In this document: one piece after another, positions 36,470 through 51,159 of the stretch
How the letters are laid out: each line of letters opens with the position of its first letter
How positions within the stretch are numbered: the first letter of the stretch is position 1
Source of the DNA: Pohlia nutans
Taxonomy: Eukaryota > Streptophyta > Bryopsida > Bryales > Mniaceae
Assembly (NCBI GenBank): GCA_022496805.1
Contig: CM040086.1
Location: 12,960,501 to 13,024,500, forward strand
Reading direction: 5' to 3'
DNA length: 64,000 nt
The notes under the pieces: model-generated
Seen by the model: only the letters and a program-made list of their open reading frames with translations
Told to the model about the DNA's origin: nothing
Databases searched by the model: none
Position numbers and translations under genes: made by a program

Positions 36470-37270
36470 AAAAACTAGTTATTAAAAACATACCTTATTG
36501 GACAAAATTTCTACTAATGAATAGTGTATCCAATGCTATATGATTGAAATAAATAATGCATTTCATATGTATGATTGTAAAAATACTACCAAGTCATATG
36601 CATTGAATAATATGAATAGTGTGTTCTATGTATAAGATAGTAAAAATAGTGTGTTCTATGCATTGAACCTCAAAAATGATGTCTCATACATAAATAAGGT
36701 AGCAAAATAAAGTGCTTTGGATATTTTTAAATAAATGATCTTCTTATGTTTTCAAAATAAAAAGAAGGTATCATGTCCCTTGCATTTGACACTTTTCCTT
36801 GTATAGAGCACTGTGTGCATTAGCACTATATGCCAACATTAATTCCCGGCACTTCTAAAGGTGCTTCAGCTAAGAGCTCTTCCTCTCCTTCTAAAACTTC
36901 TTTGTCTGTATGTTTTTAGCTTTGTTCTCGAAACCTATATTATATGATCATGTATTAATGAATGAATTTATAGTGAATTTTTTGTTAAAAATTTATTATT
37001 TCTCGAGAATTTTTTGAAATGTTCTTAGACATATCTTATGAATGCATAAGACCGGGTCTTGTATATAAAACCTCCATGCTTATTTATAAAATTGTAATTT
37101 CAGTTGTGTTCATATATATATATTTAATTAAATTTAAAAAATTAACCATACTTGAAATGATGCATTAAGTAAAACACTATTATAAATTATGTAAAATTGA
37201 AATGACACAACAACTTCATGTAAGGAATAAACTTCATTATATATTTGTTGAATTTATTTAAAATTAAAAT
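36470..37270. other. AT-rich DNA without a supported gene
   Basis: No gene is seen. Recurrent short phrases such as TGTTCTATG.ATAAGATAGTAAA (36620-36700) suggest degenerate tandem structure. Confidence 0.35.
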
Positions 37271-37274
37271 TTAT

Positions 37275-38165
37275 TTGAAAAAAAAAAATCAATTTTATTT
37301 ATTTATTTTTTGGAACAAATGGTATCTTTATTACCACTGCAAACAAGCGACAGGGACAAAAATACACACACAAACCAAGCACGGGAAAACCGGATTGGCG
37401 GATGAAGAGAACAAGTTACAGCCTAAACGAAAGTACCTCTATCAGGACGTGCAAATTGCCATCGAATATTCAAGCCTACTATAGTGAGGAACGTATTACT
37501 GGAAGACCAAGTGCGGTCAAAAGAGGCCAGAGCGCGCTGAGATCCCGCTGGTCTTTGAGTTCGAACCTCTTACACTTTAAACTATGCAGTTCTAGCGATA
37601 TCCAAGTAGACATCCCAGAGTTTAATATTTGCCATATGTTGAGACCATCGGGTGTTAGTCAAGATGTACGTGTTCCTTCTAATCCAAATCACCCAGATCG
37701 TCGCACCTTGAAGCAGTGACCACAAATGTTGATGTTGGCTCAAAGGGGGAGGCAATGCCATCCCGAAGATGCATTGATCCTAGGAAAGCCTAGGCCACGG
37801 CTGGGAGTGTCTGTCATGTCCCGCCACCCGATACAAAGTCGTCATTGCGAATTCTCATGCTTGAGTTGCGACTGGGCATGAGTAGAAGCAATGTTGAATA
37901 AACTCCGAGTCGCCCTCGTCACAACATGGACATAGATCTGATATTTGGTGTTGCCCGCAGTGCCGCCAACGATCCACCTTCGTGAACTCACCGCACCTGA
38001 GTGTAACAACTTGCTCCCCCATGTGATTTTGAATATGAAAACCATGGATTATGTTCTACAATTGTTGAGGAATGAATCTCAAAAGTTGTGTTATCATATC
38101 CTATCGAGTCTGGAGACCATTTCAAACATCCATGGAGCAACGAGTGTTTGCTTTGAATTGCCAAC
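37275..38165 (-). mobile_element. decayed LINE 3' end (zf-RVT region)
   Basis: On the minus strand, 38030-37850 reads WRHCGQHQISDLCPCC and then DEGDSEFIQHCFYSCPVA. This is the cysteine/histidine pattern of the zf-RVT domain that follows reverse transcriptase in plant non-LTR retrotransposons. A stop follows soon after, and frames beyond are broken. The minus-strand 3' end runs into an A-rich tail (AAAAAATAAATAAATAAA), as expected for target-primed insertion. The GC content is higher than the surroundings. The polymerase core is absent. Confidence 0.55.
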
Positions 38166-38879
38166 TCACCATTTAACCCTTAAAGGACCATCCATCAATT
38201 GTTCTCTCTCACCACAGTCCTATGGAAAGTAAAATATACCAGTAAAATACTATATCAGTAAAATTCGATTGATGCACTGTGACCACAATCTAGTTACAAT
38301 GAGAAACTATGTTTATGTGATAATGACACAGTAGTCCCAAAATACTCTTATTACTTAGAAAAGGGGATTTTAGTGATTTTTTTTCAAAAGGGTGCTCCAT
38401 TACACTGCTGTATTATGCTATAGGGTGAAGAACCCTACTATTATAAAATGTCATATACTTTCTGAGTATTTTGTCCAGCTATTCATATACTTCAAGCCAT
38501 CTTCTTTTATGGATCGTTCGGCATACCAAATATCTTGCCATTGGACTTGAAAACCTGGCGGCCACTCATGTCTCCACTTAACCGGGATGGGAAAAGAGAG
38601 TTGAAATCGAGGCTTGTGTACCTCTCGGCCAAGCTTTGCATTATACGCATGAAGAGTAGCAAAACAACAGAAATTCACTTCTAATGTGAATGAACATATG
38701 TAGTCTTATCATTATAAAATGTTTAAATGGAAAAATAAAAGTAACTAACTTAAATAACATTAAAATATTTAATATTCAATTTATTTACTGTGATCATCTT
38801 GTTTTTAAAATTGAATTGTTTTTTCTTGTATTCTAGATATCACGCTAGTAGCTTCACAATCATAGGATACTTAAATGCT

Positions 38880-39185
38880 TTCATCTTGAAGAAATTTATT
38901 GCTCAAAATTTCATGCACAACCCGCTCTTTTTCTTTTTCTTTTAGAAATCTTGAGTGCGCTTTTGCATTGCAATAAAGCACTAGATTTTTATATAAACAT
39001 TGATTTAATTACATAAATGTAATTTTTAACCTCTCTTATTTTGTCATTGATAGAAGACATCACTATATTTAAAGTGGTTCAATTTTTTTGATAACTTACA
39101 ATTTATCTCAATTTTTAGATTTTTAAAAGTTTAAAAAATTGCAAAGTTGTGCAGAGCGACACAAAAGCTGGTAAATTGTACCATG
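38880..39185. repeat. dispersed AT-rich repeat, copy 1
   Basis: Aligns with 43800-44120. Shared blocks are GCTCAAAATTTCAT, TTGAGTGC.CTTTTGC, GATAACTT and TTGTACCATGCAAACA. The copies have many differences and no coding potential. Confidence 0.5.
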
Positions 39186-39717
39186 CAAACACCGCGTTCC
39201 TCACGCGCAGCGAAGAGCCCAAGGCCAATCGCCGGTAGGTGACTTCTTCACCATCCGAACTCTAGCTGCGATCGTGTGGTGTAAATTTGTTGACATGGCA
39301 GGTTGAGAAGGCAAAGAGGGCGCAGTATTCTCGTCAAAAACTTCTACCACCTTTCTCACAAGAGAATCATTAATTCCAATTTTTCTACATTATTGTGCAC
39401 CTTTTGAAATGGAAGTTCTACAATTTCTACATTAATGATTTTTTTACCAATCAAAAGGATATTGTAGTCTCCACACAACTAACATTTATGTTTGAAGTTT
39501 TTTGGAAGTTGTAGTCACTTGCATTTTCAAGCAAGGTTTTTTTGTCGTTCTATTTCAATAGTAGTCTTGGGCTTCTCCAATTTTTTTTTTGTATTTCCCA
39601 ATGCACCTACAAACAATTAAAAACCATGGTTACAAAACTCTATCTATAAAAAATAAAATTATTTGTTCATTTCCAAAATTAATACATATGATGTAAAATT
39701 TTAATCTATATGATATT

Positions 39718-40896
39718 TTAACCCCTAATGGACCAAGGACTTATGATTTAAAAATGACAAATTCAATTCATCATGTAGTGAAAATTTTAATTTATATACG
39801 ACTAAATTTTATAATAAAATCATTGGAGAATATTGCATGCGTTAGTCAAACAAGAAATTAATTTGATTAACCCCTAAATTTCCTTGTGTTTTTGGGAGCT
39901 TGAAATCTCAAAACTGCGATTTTCTACCTCTATGTACTCCCGGGGATGTGAACCAAGTTTTTTTACTTCTTTTAGAATTCCAACCGTAAGATCTTGTACC
40001 TAAGCCTATTCATACCTACTGTTTCAAAAATTGACCATTGGATGTTTATCATTTGCAAGATCATAACATCCAAAGTTTGTGCAAAAGTTTTTCTGGGCAT
40101 TGCTTGGGAGGCATTGTCTCCATAGTGCAAAGGGGGACTTGAAGATTGTTACTCCAAACATTTTGCTCATATTTTTTTCCATATAGATAACTAAGTTGGG
40201 TACGCTCATGCAAAATTTTAGAGACTCATTACGCGTTTCAAACCTTCATCTAAATTAATTTCCGGAAGTAGGTATAAAAATGGCAATTTGGTGAAACATG
40301 CATCACATTAATTGTATTTGATTTTTGGAAAAAATGAACGGTGATTAGGTACCTCTATGATTTTATAAATTTTAGGCGAAATCATTTTTAAATTTCTTCA
40401 AAATCTCAAATTTTGACAAATTTCGAAAGAAATGGATGTGAAATTACAAAAAACCTTGGAGGTTGTTGTTCTTTATTTTGGAGGCTGCCCTTGTCAAGCC
40501 AAGAATATAATCAACATGGGTCACTTCAAATTCTGAGCCTAAATGTGGTGAAGAGCATGTCTCCCAAAAAAAAATTGAAAAAATGATTATAATAAAAAGT
40601 TTTTTTCTGCCCCAGTTGGGCTTGAAACCAAAAATTTCAATAAAAGAATTATAAAATCCGAATTTGACTTTGTAATTTTTACCCCACACACCTTGTATGT
40701 ATGACCACGCCCATGCCAAATTATAGTCTAAAATTCTTAATTTAGACCTTCCATCTAAGCTGCCCGAAACAGCAAAAAGCCATTTTGGCTTTTAAGGGCC
40801 TTTAGGGGTTAAAAAGAAGTTCACATTAGATGTACTTAAAAATTGCTAAAAGAAACATAAGGCCTAATTTTAGATTTTGCCTCCTCTAAAGATTAA
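39718..40896. mobile_element. TTAA-element, family 1, split by family 3
   Basis: Left half at 39718-39870 (TTAACCCCTAATGGACCAAG, then family 1 interior); right half at 40809-40896 (AAGTTCACATTAGATGTACTT to CTCTAAAGATTAA). Joining the halves at one TTAA gives a normal 240-bp family 1 copy. Confidence 0.75.
39867..40812. mobile_element. TTAA-element, family 3, complete
   Basis: 946 bp from TTAACCCCTAAATTTCC to GGCCTTTAGGGGTTAA. It lies inside the family 1 element at 39718-40896, with TTAA at both junctions (39867-39870 and 40809-40812). The host copy needs only one TTAA there, so this shows a TTAA target duplication directly. It has no transposase. Confidence 0.85.
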
Positions 40897-41179
40897 ATCA
40901 AACTGATGGTTGTTGAATATTTACATCTTCAACACTTGGAATATGGTCTTCCTTTCCCCAAGGTTTTCCATGACCAAATCTTGTCATTATGACATGTGCT
41001 TGAATTGATTTTATGTTTGGTTTTGAGTTTTTGAATTCCGTGCCCTCCTTGCCTTCTCAACCTGCTATATTAGCAAATTTACACCACACAATCGCAATTA
41101 GAGATCGGATGATCGAGAAGTCACCTGTCGACAAGTGGCCTTGGGCTCCTTGCTGCGCCTGAGAAATGCGGATGCAAAC

Positions 41180-44100
41180 ACCCTTGGGATAGTTGAATTT
41201 TATGGTTACAAATTGTGAAGCGGATTTACCCATGTGGCCTTAGGGTGTGGAGTATTGATTACTATCAACTATGAGCCAGATGTTCTACAATGACTTCTAG
41301 ACTCATGATGTTTTCTTGATTCCCGCCTAGGATATTGTACTACTAGGCTTAAAATCCCACTTCGTTGTGTGATGTTAGTGTACGTTGCTTGTGTGTTAAT
41401 AGCTGTGTGTATTAGGTGTGTGTTCTCTGTAGCTTTACAGAGGTACTGTTGTCCTTGCCAAAGGATTGTTGTAAGGATCGTTGAATCCTACTTGCGATTA
41501 ATACACGAAGTGCATGTTCTGTCCGGGTAAACCTTGTCTATTGGGTATTGCATGTTAAGTCAAGTGAGAGCAAACTTGAATGTTGGTAGAAAGTATTGTA
41601 TATTCTCTCAATACAAATTTACTGTGAATGACAAACATAGTCAAAATATTTTAATTACCTCTGTGAGTAAGGCGTATTTACTTTCACTACACCATCTGTG
41701 ATTGCGTGAAAAAAATCCACAATTATTCATTTACCAATTATGTCCTAGTTTTGGTTTTGGTGCCGCTACCATGTGCACAATTGTTTTTAAAATTACATAA
41801 AGTGAAAGACATAATTAATTACATGGATTTATTTGTTTACATTAACTTCTAAATTTTTAACATTGTGAAAGTAGATAAAAAAACAACTTAATGTGTTAAA
41901 TCAACACTTTTATACAAACTATGTTGATTTCATTGATAGTTCAGACAAAGATCCCGTTTAGATACCAAATATTGTAGATTTCTATTCGAATTCTTTGTTC
42001 GAATCTAGGGATCAATTATTAATTTGAGTTAGTTTTCCAACTCATTCATTTTCAAATTTCAGTGTTTTAAGTTCACACAATTGTCACTCATAATAGTCAT
42101 AGATTCTTGCTCAAAGCTCACATTTTAACATTGTTATAGAGATTAAACTATTATTCATTGAAATCAACCGTAGACCACACCAAATTTTGTATTTTCATAT
42201 CCAAATTTGTTCCATTCCATCAAATAAATTTAAATCTTATATTTCTAATCATTCTATTCAAAGTAACCAATTATATTATTTTTTATAGTTCATTAATATA
42301 AATAAATAAAAAATAAAAAATTGATACATCATCAAAATGACTCTCATGATGCATTATCAACAATAAAACATATAATTATCAGTATTTAAAAGTCCATAAA
42401 AACCTTTCCAATTGCATTTAATTTTTCCAATTAATTGGAATAGATGTTATATATTATGGGAGATTATACATACTAATTGTACAAATAATTCCAATAGAAT
42501 ATAATCAACAACCATTCAAGTACATAGTTAAGTGTACCTTTCAAATTAATTCATTCAAAGTCACTTTTGTTGTTTTTATTATTCCATTGATGTTATTGAT
42601 TAACAGCAACAATCAACAAATTCAACATTTGTCAATGGTATTGTGGAGCATCGTGAAGGTTTAAGTTATTTTTTTGGCAAAAATAAAAAGTCAATTTTAT
42701 AAGCAAAGATAGATAGATAAGAACTCATATGTGAATATGAATATAGCATATGTTCAATCCACCCATGAGTTCCATACCCACCTGACAAAGAGGTTTCATG
42801 GCTATAAAAAGGGTTCCACTACCCTTCATTAGATAAGACTAAGGTAATTCTACAATATTACTAATAACATAGTTGTAAAAAATTCCATTGACAATGTATG
42901 CATTCGAGACAATTCTCTAAAGTAGAAAAATAATTTTTTTGTTAATTTTTTTGTCTAACTATAGTTTAGAAAAGTAACCCAGGGAAATGAAGGGTACTTA
43001 TCATTAAAGAGGTTTAAAAATGCATAAAATGACATGTCACCTTTGACATTCAACTTCTTACAAAAAACATACTTTGGATGGAAAACACCATTTAACAATT
43101 TAAATGAGAATGTATTGGCATAGTAATTTACACCCACTAAAAAGAATTGGATGTATATATGGGAATATATGAAGTTAGGTTGCTACTCACTAGTTTTAAA
43201 TTTTGATTTTAAATTTAAATTTTCTTTTTTCTGTTTTGCTACAATACATTTGTCTTGTTTAACTACAAATAAATACCAATGAGTCATAGGGGTGTTTGCA
43301 AGATACAATAAACCACATTGAGGGAATTTTAGTTGTGCTCCATTGTGACTTTTGATGCACATTGTGCATTTTTTCTTAAAAGCTCATATCTAAACCAATT
43401 TTTAAAATATGTAGAAATGGTACAATGAAAAATGAAGTGAACCAACTTTAAATTTATATGTACTAACCATAGATTAAAAACTTAATTTTTTTTAAAACAG
43501 TTTTATCTTGAAGATTTTGAGTATCAAAACTCCCATTCTAATAAAAAAATTGACTAATTTATTATCAAATTTTGAATGTAAATATAGTCTATGTTTGATT
43601 CTATTTTTAATTTTAAAAAGTAGGCCCACTTGCAAAATTTCATTTTCAAACACATTGGCAAACACAAAATCCATCAAAAAGTTTTAAAAATAGAGAAGTT
43701 TTTTTTAAAATACCAAAAATAACATATTTTAATTATTTTTTATAAAAAATATTAAAAAAGATTTAGGAAAAATGATAGAAGATATTTTTCTTCACATTTT
43801 TGAGCATTGGAAAAAATTAAAGCTCAAAATTTCATTCACAAGCCTCCTTTCTCTTTCTTTTAATTTTTTTGAGTGCACTTTTGCGCTACGACATGGCACT
43901 AGTTTTTTACATATTAAACACTCATTTGGATTGTGTATATGTTTTTTTTTACCTCCATATTTTTGGCATTGGTAGTGGACATCATTTTAGTTAAAGTAGT
44001 TCAAATCAAATTTTGATAACTTCATTCACCAATTTCTATTTATGAGTTTTTAAAAGTTAATTTTTTTTCACAATTATACGTTGCAATGAAAAAATTGGTC

Positions 44101-45632
44101 CATTGTACCATGCAAACAACCCCTAAGAGATAGTTGAATTTGTACTTGATGCTTTGCTGATAAAAATTAAGAGAAATCATGCATCCATTGCCTCTATGCC
44201 TACAACAATTGGACAAAGAATGTGAACTAGTCCTATATTAAACAAAAATAAATAGGTACGTTTAGAGTATTTGAAGAGGTAAACTTAAAATTGATAAACA
44301 TGCACTTCACAACTTAGAGAACATAAATCTTGGGCAGTGCAATTAAAGTTAAGACTAGGAATTACGTGAGTGCGTACTTTTGACCCCCTTATGTCTATAC
44401 TAAAAAATCATTTAAAAATTGTAAAAAAAATGTGAAGTTTTTAAACATAATCTAAAGTTCTTGTTTTATAAATTTCAAAACATAATCACTTGCAAATATT
44501 TTTAAATTAATTTTTGAAGCAAAAAACAACACATTTTAGTTCAAACTGCTATAATTTTTTTATAAGATTTTAAAAACTTTTGGTCCTAAGATTTATACCA
44601 AATGATAGATATATACGTAATGATTTAGCACCTAAAAGATCTTAATTTAAAAACTATTTTAAGGTCAAATATTGTAAGGGATATGCTATTAAAACGCACT
44701 CATGTGTATTCCTAATCTTAATTTTAAGTGCACTTCCTAGGACTTAGATAGAAAAAATGAATTGGGTTTTGAGGCCTATATAACACATGGTCTTACCATC
44801 TTAGAATGAAGAACTAAAATCAAGATTATGAATGAGAATACAAAAAAAAAAAAACCAATAGCCAATAAGAGATGACTCAAGAATTATTAAATACCTATAT
44901 TCTTGGGTTTATTCCAATTTCATTTTTTTCTTAACACCATGATGTTTTGGGTTTCATTTCAAAAGATGTATTCCAAGCTACCCACTGTCAAAGAATGTTA
45001 TGTATTTGGGAACCTAGAGTAACTCTAGTCCCAAAGGACAAACGTAAATGAAGAGTTTCTTGGTCAAAGTGCTACTATGAGGACCTCAATAGCGCGTGCT
45101 CACTGTTGTCAGCACGTCAATCCGCTTGACTAGGATTGCCCATCTGACCGTGCTCTGCCCAACAAGCCTCATGCTTGTCCGATTAGGGTTGGGGTGAGTA
45201 TATTCGAGGACATTCAAAGAATATCCATGCGTTAAAGTAGGATGTCCTAAAACCACCACCTCCCCCAATTATGACATGTATACTTTTCTTGGGGCCACCA
45301 GAGTTGAGACCCAAAACCACCAATTTCACTATTCAAGTAGACCAATGACATGCCAAGCATTACGAAGAAATAGTTGGTGGTTTTGGGTATCATTATGAGT
45401 GAAAGTTAGTACCACATGGTGTAGACATGGAGAAACCTAGAGGTTTGATTTGGGTCAGAGGTTACTTTCCACTTTAAAATTGACAAATGCAAATTAGACG
45501 ATGCAAATTTTTGCGATCTTCATCAAAACCTATTTTGAATGTAGTCATATTTTTTTTTGAATTTAACATTGCCAAAAATAGGCCAAATTGCTTAAGTTCT
45601 CGCTTAAGTTGGTGGTTTTAGGACAATCAACC
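41180..45632. other. long AT-rich gene-poor stretch
   Basis: I see no supported gene. Bases 43800-44120 are copy 2 of the dispersed repeat at 38880-39185. At 41370-41560 there is a segment with retroelement-LTR-like composition but no paired terminus. Confidence 0.4.
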
Positions 45633-46208
45633 TTAACCCCTAAATGCCCTCACCTATGTTCAGTTTGGGCAATTTTGCAAAGATGTATTATAAAATGCAA
45701 CTAATATGAATATTTGGAACTTGATGTATGAATAAAAGTTATTCATTTTGAATTTTAGATTCTATCCATACGGTTAGATCTATGATTGCTATCACTAATA
45801 TTTTTCTATAAATTTTGAAACATAAAATAAAAAATTATTTTGTAATTTGATTACTAATAAGATATTGATAATATGTGAATGAAATCTGTTGTGATGGGTT
45901 ATAATGTAGTACTCTAGGTGTTGTGATTTTTGGAGATTTTTTAGATGCTTGATTTTATGAGTTAATTTTTTCAAGAACAATTTTAGACTAAAAGCTTCAA
46001 ATTTTTGGGTGAAACACTGCAACACTAAATGAGGCATAATTTTTTCACAAATTGTTTCTTTTTAATCGGATCACACATACATTGAGCTAACTTTCCATAA
46101 AACTTTCAGTAAAAAAATCACACTACAAAAAGTGCATGACGGATGAGAAACTACGGATGAAATCTGTACATCAAGCAAAATATGCATGGTTGGGCAATTA
46201 GGGGTTAA
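45633..46208. mobile_element. TTAA-element, family 5
   Basis: 576 bp from TTAACCCCTAAATGCCC to GGCAATTAGGGGTTAA. It shares the block around TAGATTCTATCCATACGGTTAG with 9010-9581 (in inverse), 13728-13900 and 28758-29345. Confidence 0.75.
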
Positions 46209-46550
46209 CAAACAATTATATATTCACCATGTCTGACCATTGGACTTGGACATGATCCAACCCCCCATACTCGCAACCCTGTCCACCAAGCCACCTTTGA
46301 TGCTCCTTCTTCGAAAGTAGACTCTATAACATGGAGAAGGCACTTATAATAGTTTTTTGTATACACGTGCGTTAACCGAAATATTCCAAAATTTTACCCT
46401 ATATTAATTTTTAATATAAGTTTTGACATTATAAGACTTGACCCTATTTAATTTCCCGAAGATTCAAAATTTTATTTGAAATCATGAATACTAAAAAAAA
46501 CACGTTATTTTTTTAACTCACGTTTAAAAAAATTCACATGTGCCTACACT

Positions 46551-46722
46551 AGTAGCAAACTTGTCGTTTTTCATTTCCTACTTTGTAGGAACAATGAACA
46601 ATACCTATATTTCTATCTTCTTGTGACCAAAACTATTCACCAATATTGACACAACCCATGTGCGTGGCACGGTTTCATTCCTTTTCTATTAATAGTAAGT
46701 GAAAAGCGACACATTTCCTACT
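46551..46722. mobile_element. MITE B copy 1 (about 172 bp)
   Basis: Left end TAGTAGCAAACTTGTCG-TTTTCA; right end TGAAAAGCGACACATTTCCTACTA, an imperfect inverted pair. It matches 60890-61071 and 63281-63479 through CTTCTTGTGACCAAAAC and ACACAACCCATGTGCGTGGC. MITE A copy 2 is inserted at its right end. Confidence 0.75.
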
Positions 46723-46949
46723 ACACTAAATAGGTAGATTAGTGTTAGATAATTATAAGATTTGAAAATATTATAGATTTTTACTCTCGAAAAAAAATAA
46801 ATTACCACTCAAAGACATTGATTCCAATACTATTGAAAGATCCCCATCTTGACCAATATAGAGGGTAAAAAAATTGGTCAACACTAAAAACTTACAACAT
46901 GTTTATGTAAATTAATGTATCTAACACTAATCTACCTATTTAGTGTAGT
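46720..46949. mobile_element. MITE A copy 2, reverse orientation
   Basis: Same termini as 36121-36343, with the interior inverted (TTGACCAATATAGAGGGTAA against TTACCTTCTATATTGGTCAA). Its right end lies only seven bases from the apparent stop of the ORF at 46957. Confidence 0.8.
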
Positions 46950-46956
46950 GGAGTGC

Positions 46957-47499
46957 CTACCTCGGAGATGGAATATCAGCACAGAATTGGCCTATAAAAC
47001 GTCTTTGGAGTCTAAATACACCAGGAGTTGCAAGACCACAAAGGTCAATGCAAAGACTAAAAAATCTGCTGTGATCAATCACATCATCAATGTACTCTAT
47101 CATGACGCCAATGAGAGTATCATAAAACAGAGATGGGCTGCAGCCAAGCATCACAACCGGCTCAGTAACAAGACTTGCTTTCACTTCCTCAAGAAAGTCC
47201 ATGACAGTACTGGCGGATCCAGTGATTTCTCGCCAAAATAAAAGCCTGAATTCCAACATGCCTTTGACAAGATTTTCTGCAGCTGCTGGCTTGATGTGGA
47301 GCTCCATTTGTTCTTCATCCCAGAAGTTGTCACTAGCGTCCTGAAGCTTCTGGAAATACTCGCTCATGGAAACTCGGAACCTTTCAAAGGCGCCGGGATA
47401 GTCATTTAGATGGGCCTTGATCTTGGCCACAATCGCCACGCAATCTGCCTCATCGATGAAGTCGCTACTCTCAACTGAAATTTCACTGGAAAAACTCAT
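46957..47499 (-). CDS. hypothetical protein, about 180 residues
   Basis: A GC-richer ORF starting MSFSSEISVESSDF, with acidic and helix-prone segments such as KIKAHLNDYPGAFERFR and a hydrophobic LFYDTLIGVMIEYIDDVI region. I do not recognise a family. The region around FERFRVSMSEYFQKL faintly recalls a helical PAH-like bundle, but I would not assign it. The apparent stop overlaps a possible donor (CCGAG|GTAGGC at 46960), and an acceptor-like CACAG lies just upstream of the start, so this may be an internal exon of a longer gene. Exon-like segments at 49699-49785 and 51712-51805 could belong to the same gene. Confidence 0.45.
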   Translation of the reverse strand: MSFSSEISVESSDFIDEADCVAIVAKIKAHLNDYPGAFERFRVSMSEYFQKLQDASDNFWDEEQMELHIKPAAAENLVKGMLEFRLLFWREITGSASTVMDFLEEVKASLVTEPVVMLGCSPSLFYDTLIGVMIEYIDDVIDHSRFFSLCIDLCGLATPGVFRLQRRFIGQFCADIPSPR

Positions 47500-49459
<1,960 letters not shown>

Positions 49460-49557
49460 TCACTGTCATATTCAGTTTTGACATAATTAAAAATTAATTA
49501 TCTTTGTCAAAAAATACCACATATCATCTTTTGATTGGTTGAATCAAACCCTCACAT

Positions 49558-49558
49558 A

Positions 49559-49651
<93 letters not shown>
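49558..49651. repeat. (AT)n microsatellite, about 47 units
   Basis: A second uninterrupted AT run, separated from the first by 105 bp of ordinary sequence. Confidence 0.95.
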
Positions 49652-49654
<3 letters not shown>

Positions 49655-49698
49655 GTGAAATAAAAGCCATTACTGTAATGTTCCCAGAGGTAACGTAC

Positions 49699-49785
49699 TG
49701 TGAAAAAATTCTTCATAGATGAAAAAAGATGAAGAGATCCAGATCGCACTGCTATTTTGCTCCCACCCACATCTGGTATATTTAC
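49699..49785 (-). other. possible 87-bp coding exon
   Basis: Acceptor TTGCACAG|GTAAAT and donor TTCACA|GTACGT bound an in-phase segment containing VNIPDVGGSKIAVRSG. No family is recognised. It could belong to the same gene as 46957-47499 or be a chance match. Confidence 0.25.
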
Positions 49786-49820
49786 CTGTGCAAGAAATTA
49801 TGCAAATTGATCAGCAAATA

Positions 49821-50062
49821 TTAACCCTTAAACGACAATGCAAGCCCCACGGGCTTGGTTATATTTTGGGAGAATCTTGCTCATAACTTCTACTCCATTG
49901 CACCAAATGGGGTTTTTAAAATGTCAAACTGAGCATCTTAGAGAGATCTATACTTCTTTAGAATAGAGCCAAAGTAAATTAAAAACAAAATCATGCTTAA
50001 AATGAAATTTAAAAGAGATTTTGGGTGTGGTATCAGGAAAGCATATGTCGTTTAAGGGTTAA
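49821..50062. mobile_element. TTAA-element with CCCTTAAACGACA ends (242 bp)
   Basis: TTAACCCTTAAACGACA at the left and TGTCGTTTAAGGGTTAA at the right are exact inverses over 17 bases. The interior is unlike family 1. This is a separate family of the same TTAA class. Confidence 0.85.
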
Positions 50063-51159
50063 ACTGCATTGGTATTTTCCTTCTGGTTCATGTATTTGTC
50101 AAGATTGTGGTTAACATCAAATTTACAAGTATCCAGAAACATATCATGAAACTCTGAAAGCAATCCTAGCACATGAAAATATGAAAAATGACGTAACTTA
50201 CTTGGAACCCTGCTGTAAGAATTAAGAATTGGCATCATTCAAACTTACATGGTAATAGTATTATACACTCAGATGCCACCATTCTCTGGTCAATTTCGAT
50301 TTCCAAGGAAGCCCAGAAAAAATACCTCAGAAAAACTGTTAGTATGTCTTGCAAAATCTTTCTTTCGTTATTTTTTATTCTAGTAGAAAAATACCTCAGA
50401 AAAACTGTTAGTAGAAAATCTCCCAAAGGTGTTTTAAAATTCATTAAATTGTGATAATTGTAGGTAATCTCTAATATAAACCAGGTTTTCTAAAACAACT
50501 TTGGGATGTGGATTCTCTACCACTCAATATTCTCAAATACATTTTGTAAGAAAAAAAACTTTCATTGCTAAGGTCGAGGCACCTAAAACTGATTAGTTAA
50601 GAGATTTACTATACATGGGATACATGAATCAATATTTTGAGTATTTTCCTCTTTTAGCAATAAGAAATTAAGAAATTAAGAAATTATCATATTTAATTTG
50701 ATTTTTTGATAATAATTTGAATAAGTACAAATTTTCAAAGTGAACATTGTAGGTTTACCTAAAACCAATCACATGCTCTAATGTACAAATGAGGTACATC
50801 TTTCCTATGAAAATCTAGGACTTAGGCAAGAATCTAGGGTGGTTGGTTTTGGGTACATGATCGGTTTTAGGTGCCTTGACCTTAGTATTGAAACCTACAC
50901 GTCATATGCTATTTCAGAGAAGAAGGGGAGCATATTCTCAGGGAGGTCACTCTATTGAAATTAATGTAGACACCCGCGTTAACACGGTAATTAAATAAGG
51001 CTATTACATAATTGGAATATTTGAGGTATATTCTAGAATATCATAAATATATTTAAGGTAGATTCTCAAATTATTCATTTGAAGCACCTTATTTTACATC
51101 TAAAATTTTATAACTAAGTAGAAATCTTACCTCCCAATGAATAAAATGGACCCTATGTC

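Larger units (their letters stand above)
39186..41175. mobile_element. 2-kb element with about 140-bp imperfect inverted ends
   Basis: The GC-rich arm at 39186-39331 (GCGAAGAGCCCAAGGCCAAT, TTGAGAAGGCAAAGAGGGCG) is the diverged inverse of 41037-41175 (GTGCCCTCCTTGCCTTCTCAA, GTGGCCTTGGGCTCCTTGCTG). The interior holds a family 1 element that itself contains family 3. Long terminal inverted repeats of this size are typical of Mutator-like elements, but no target duplication or transposase is seen. Two inverted copies of a captured exon are another possibility. Confidence 0.45.

Noticed and set aside
41370..41560. Segment resembling a Copia-type LTR
   Set aside because: No second LTR, no clear TG..CA boundary and no convincing primer-binding site.
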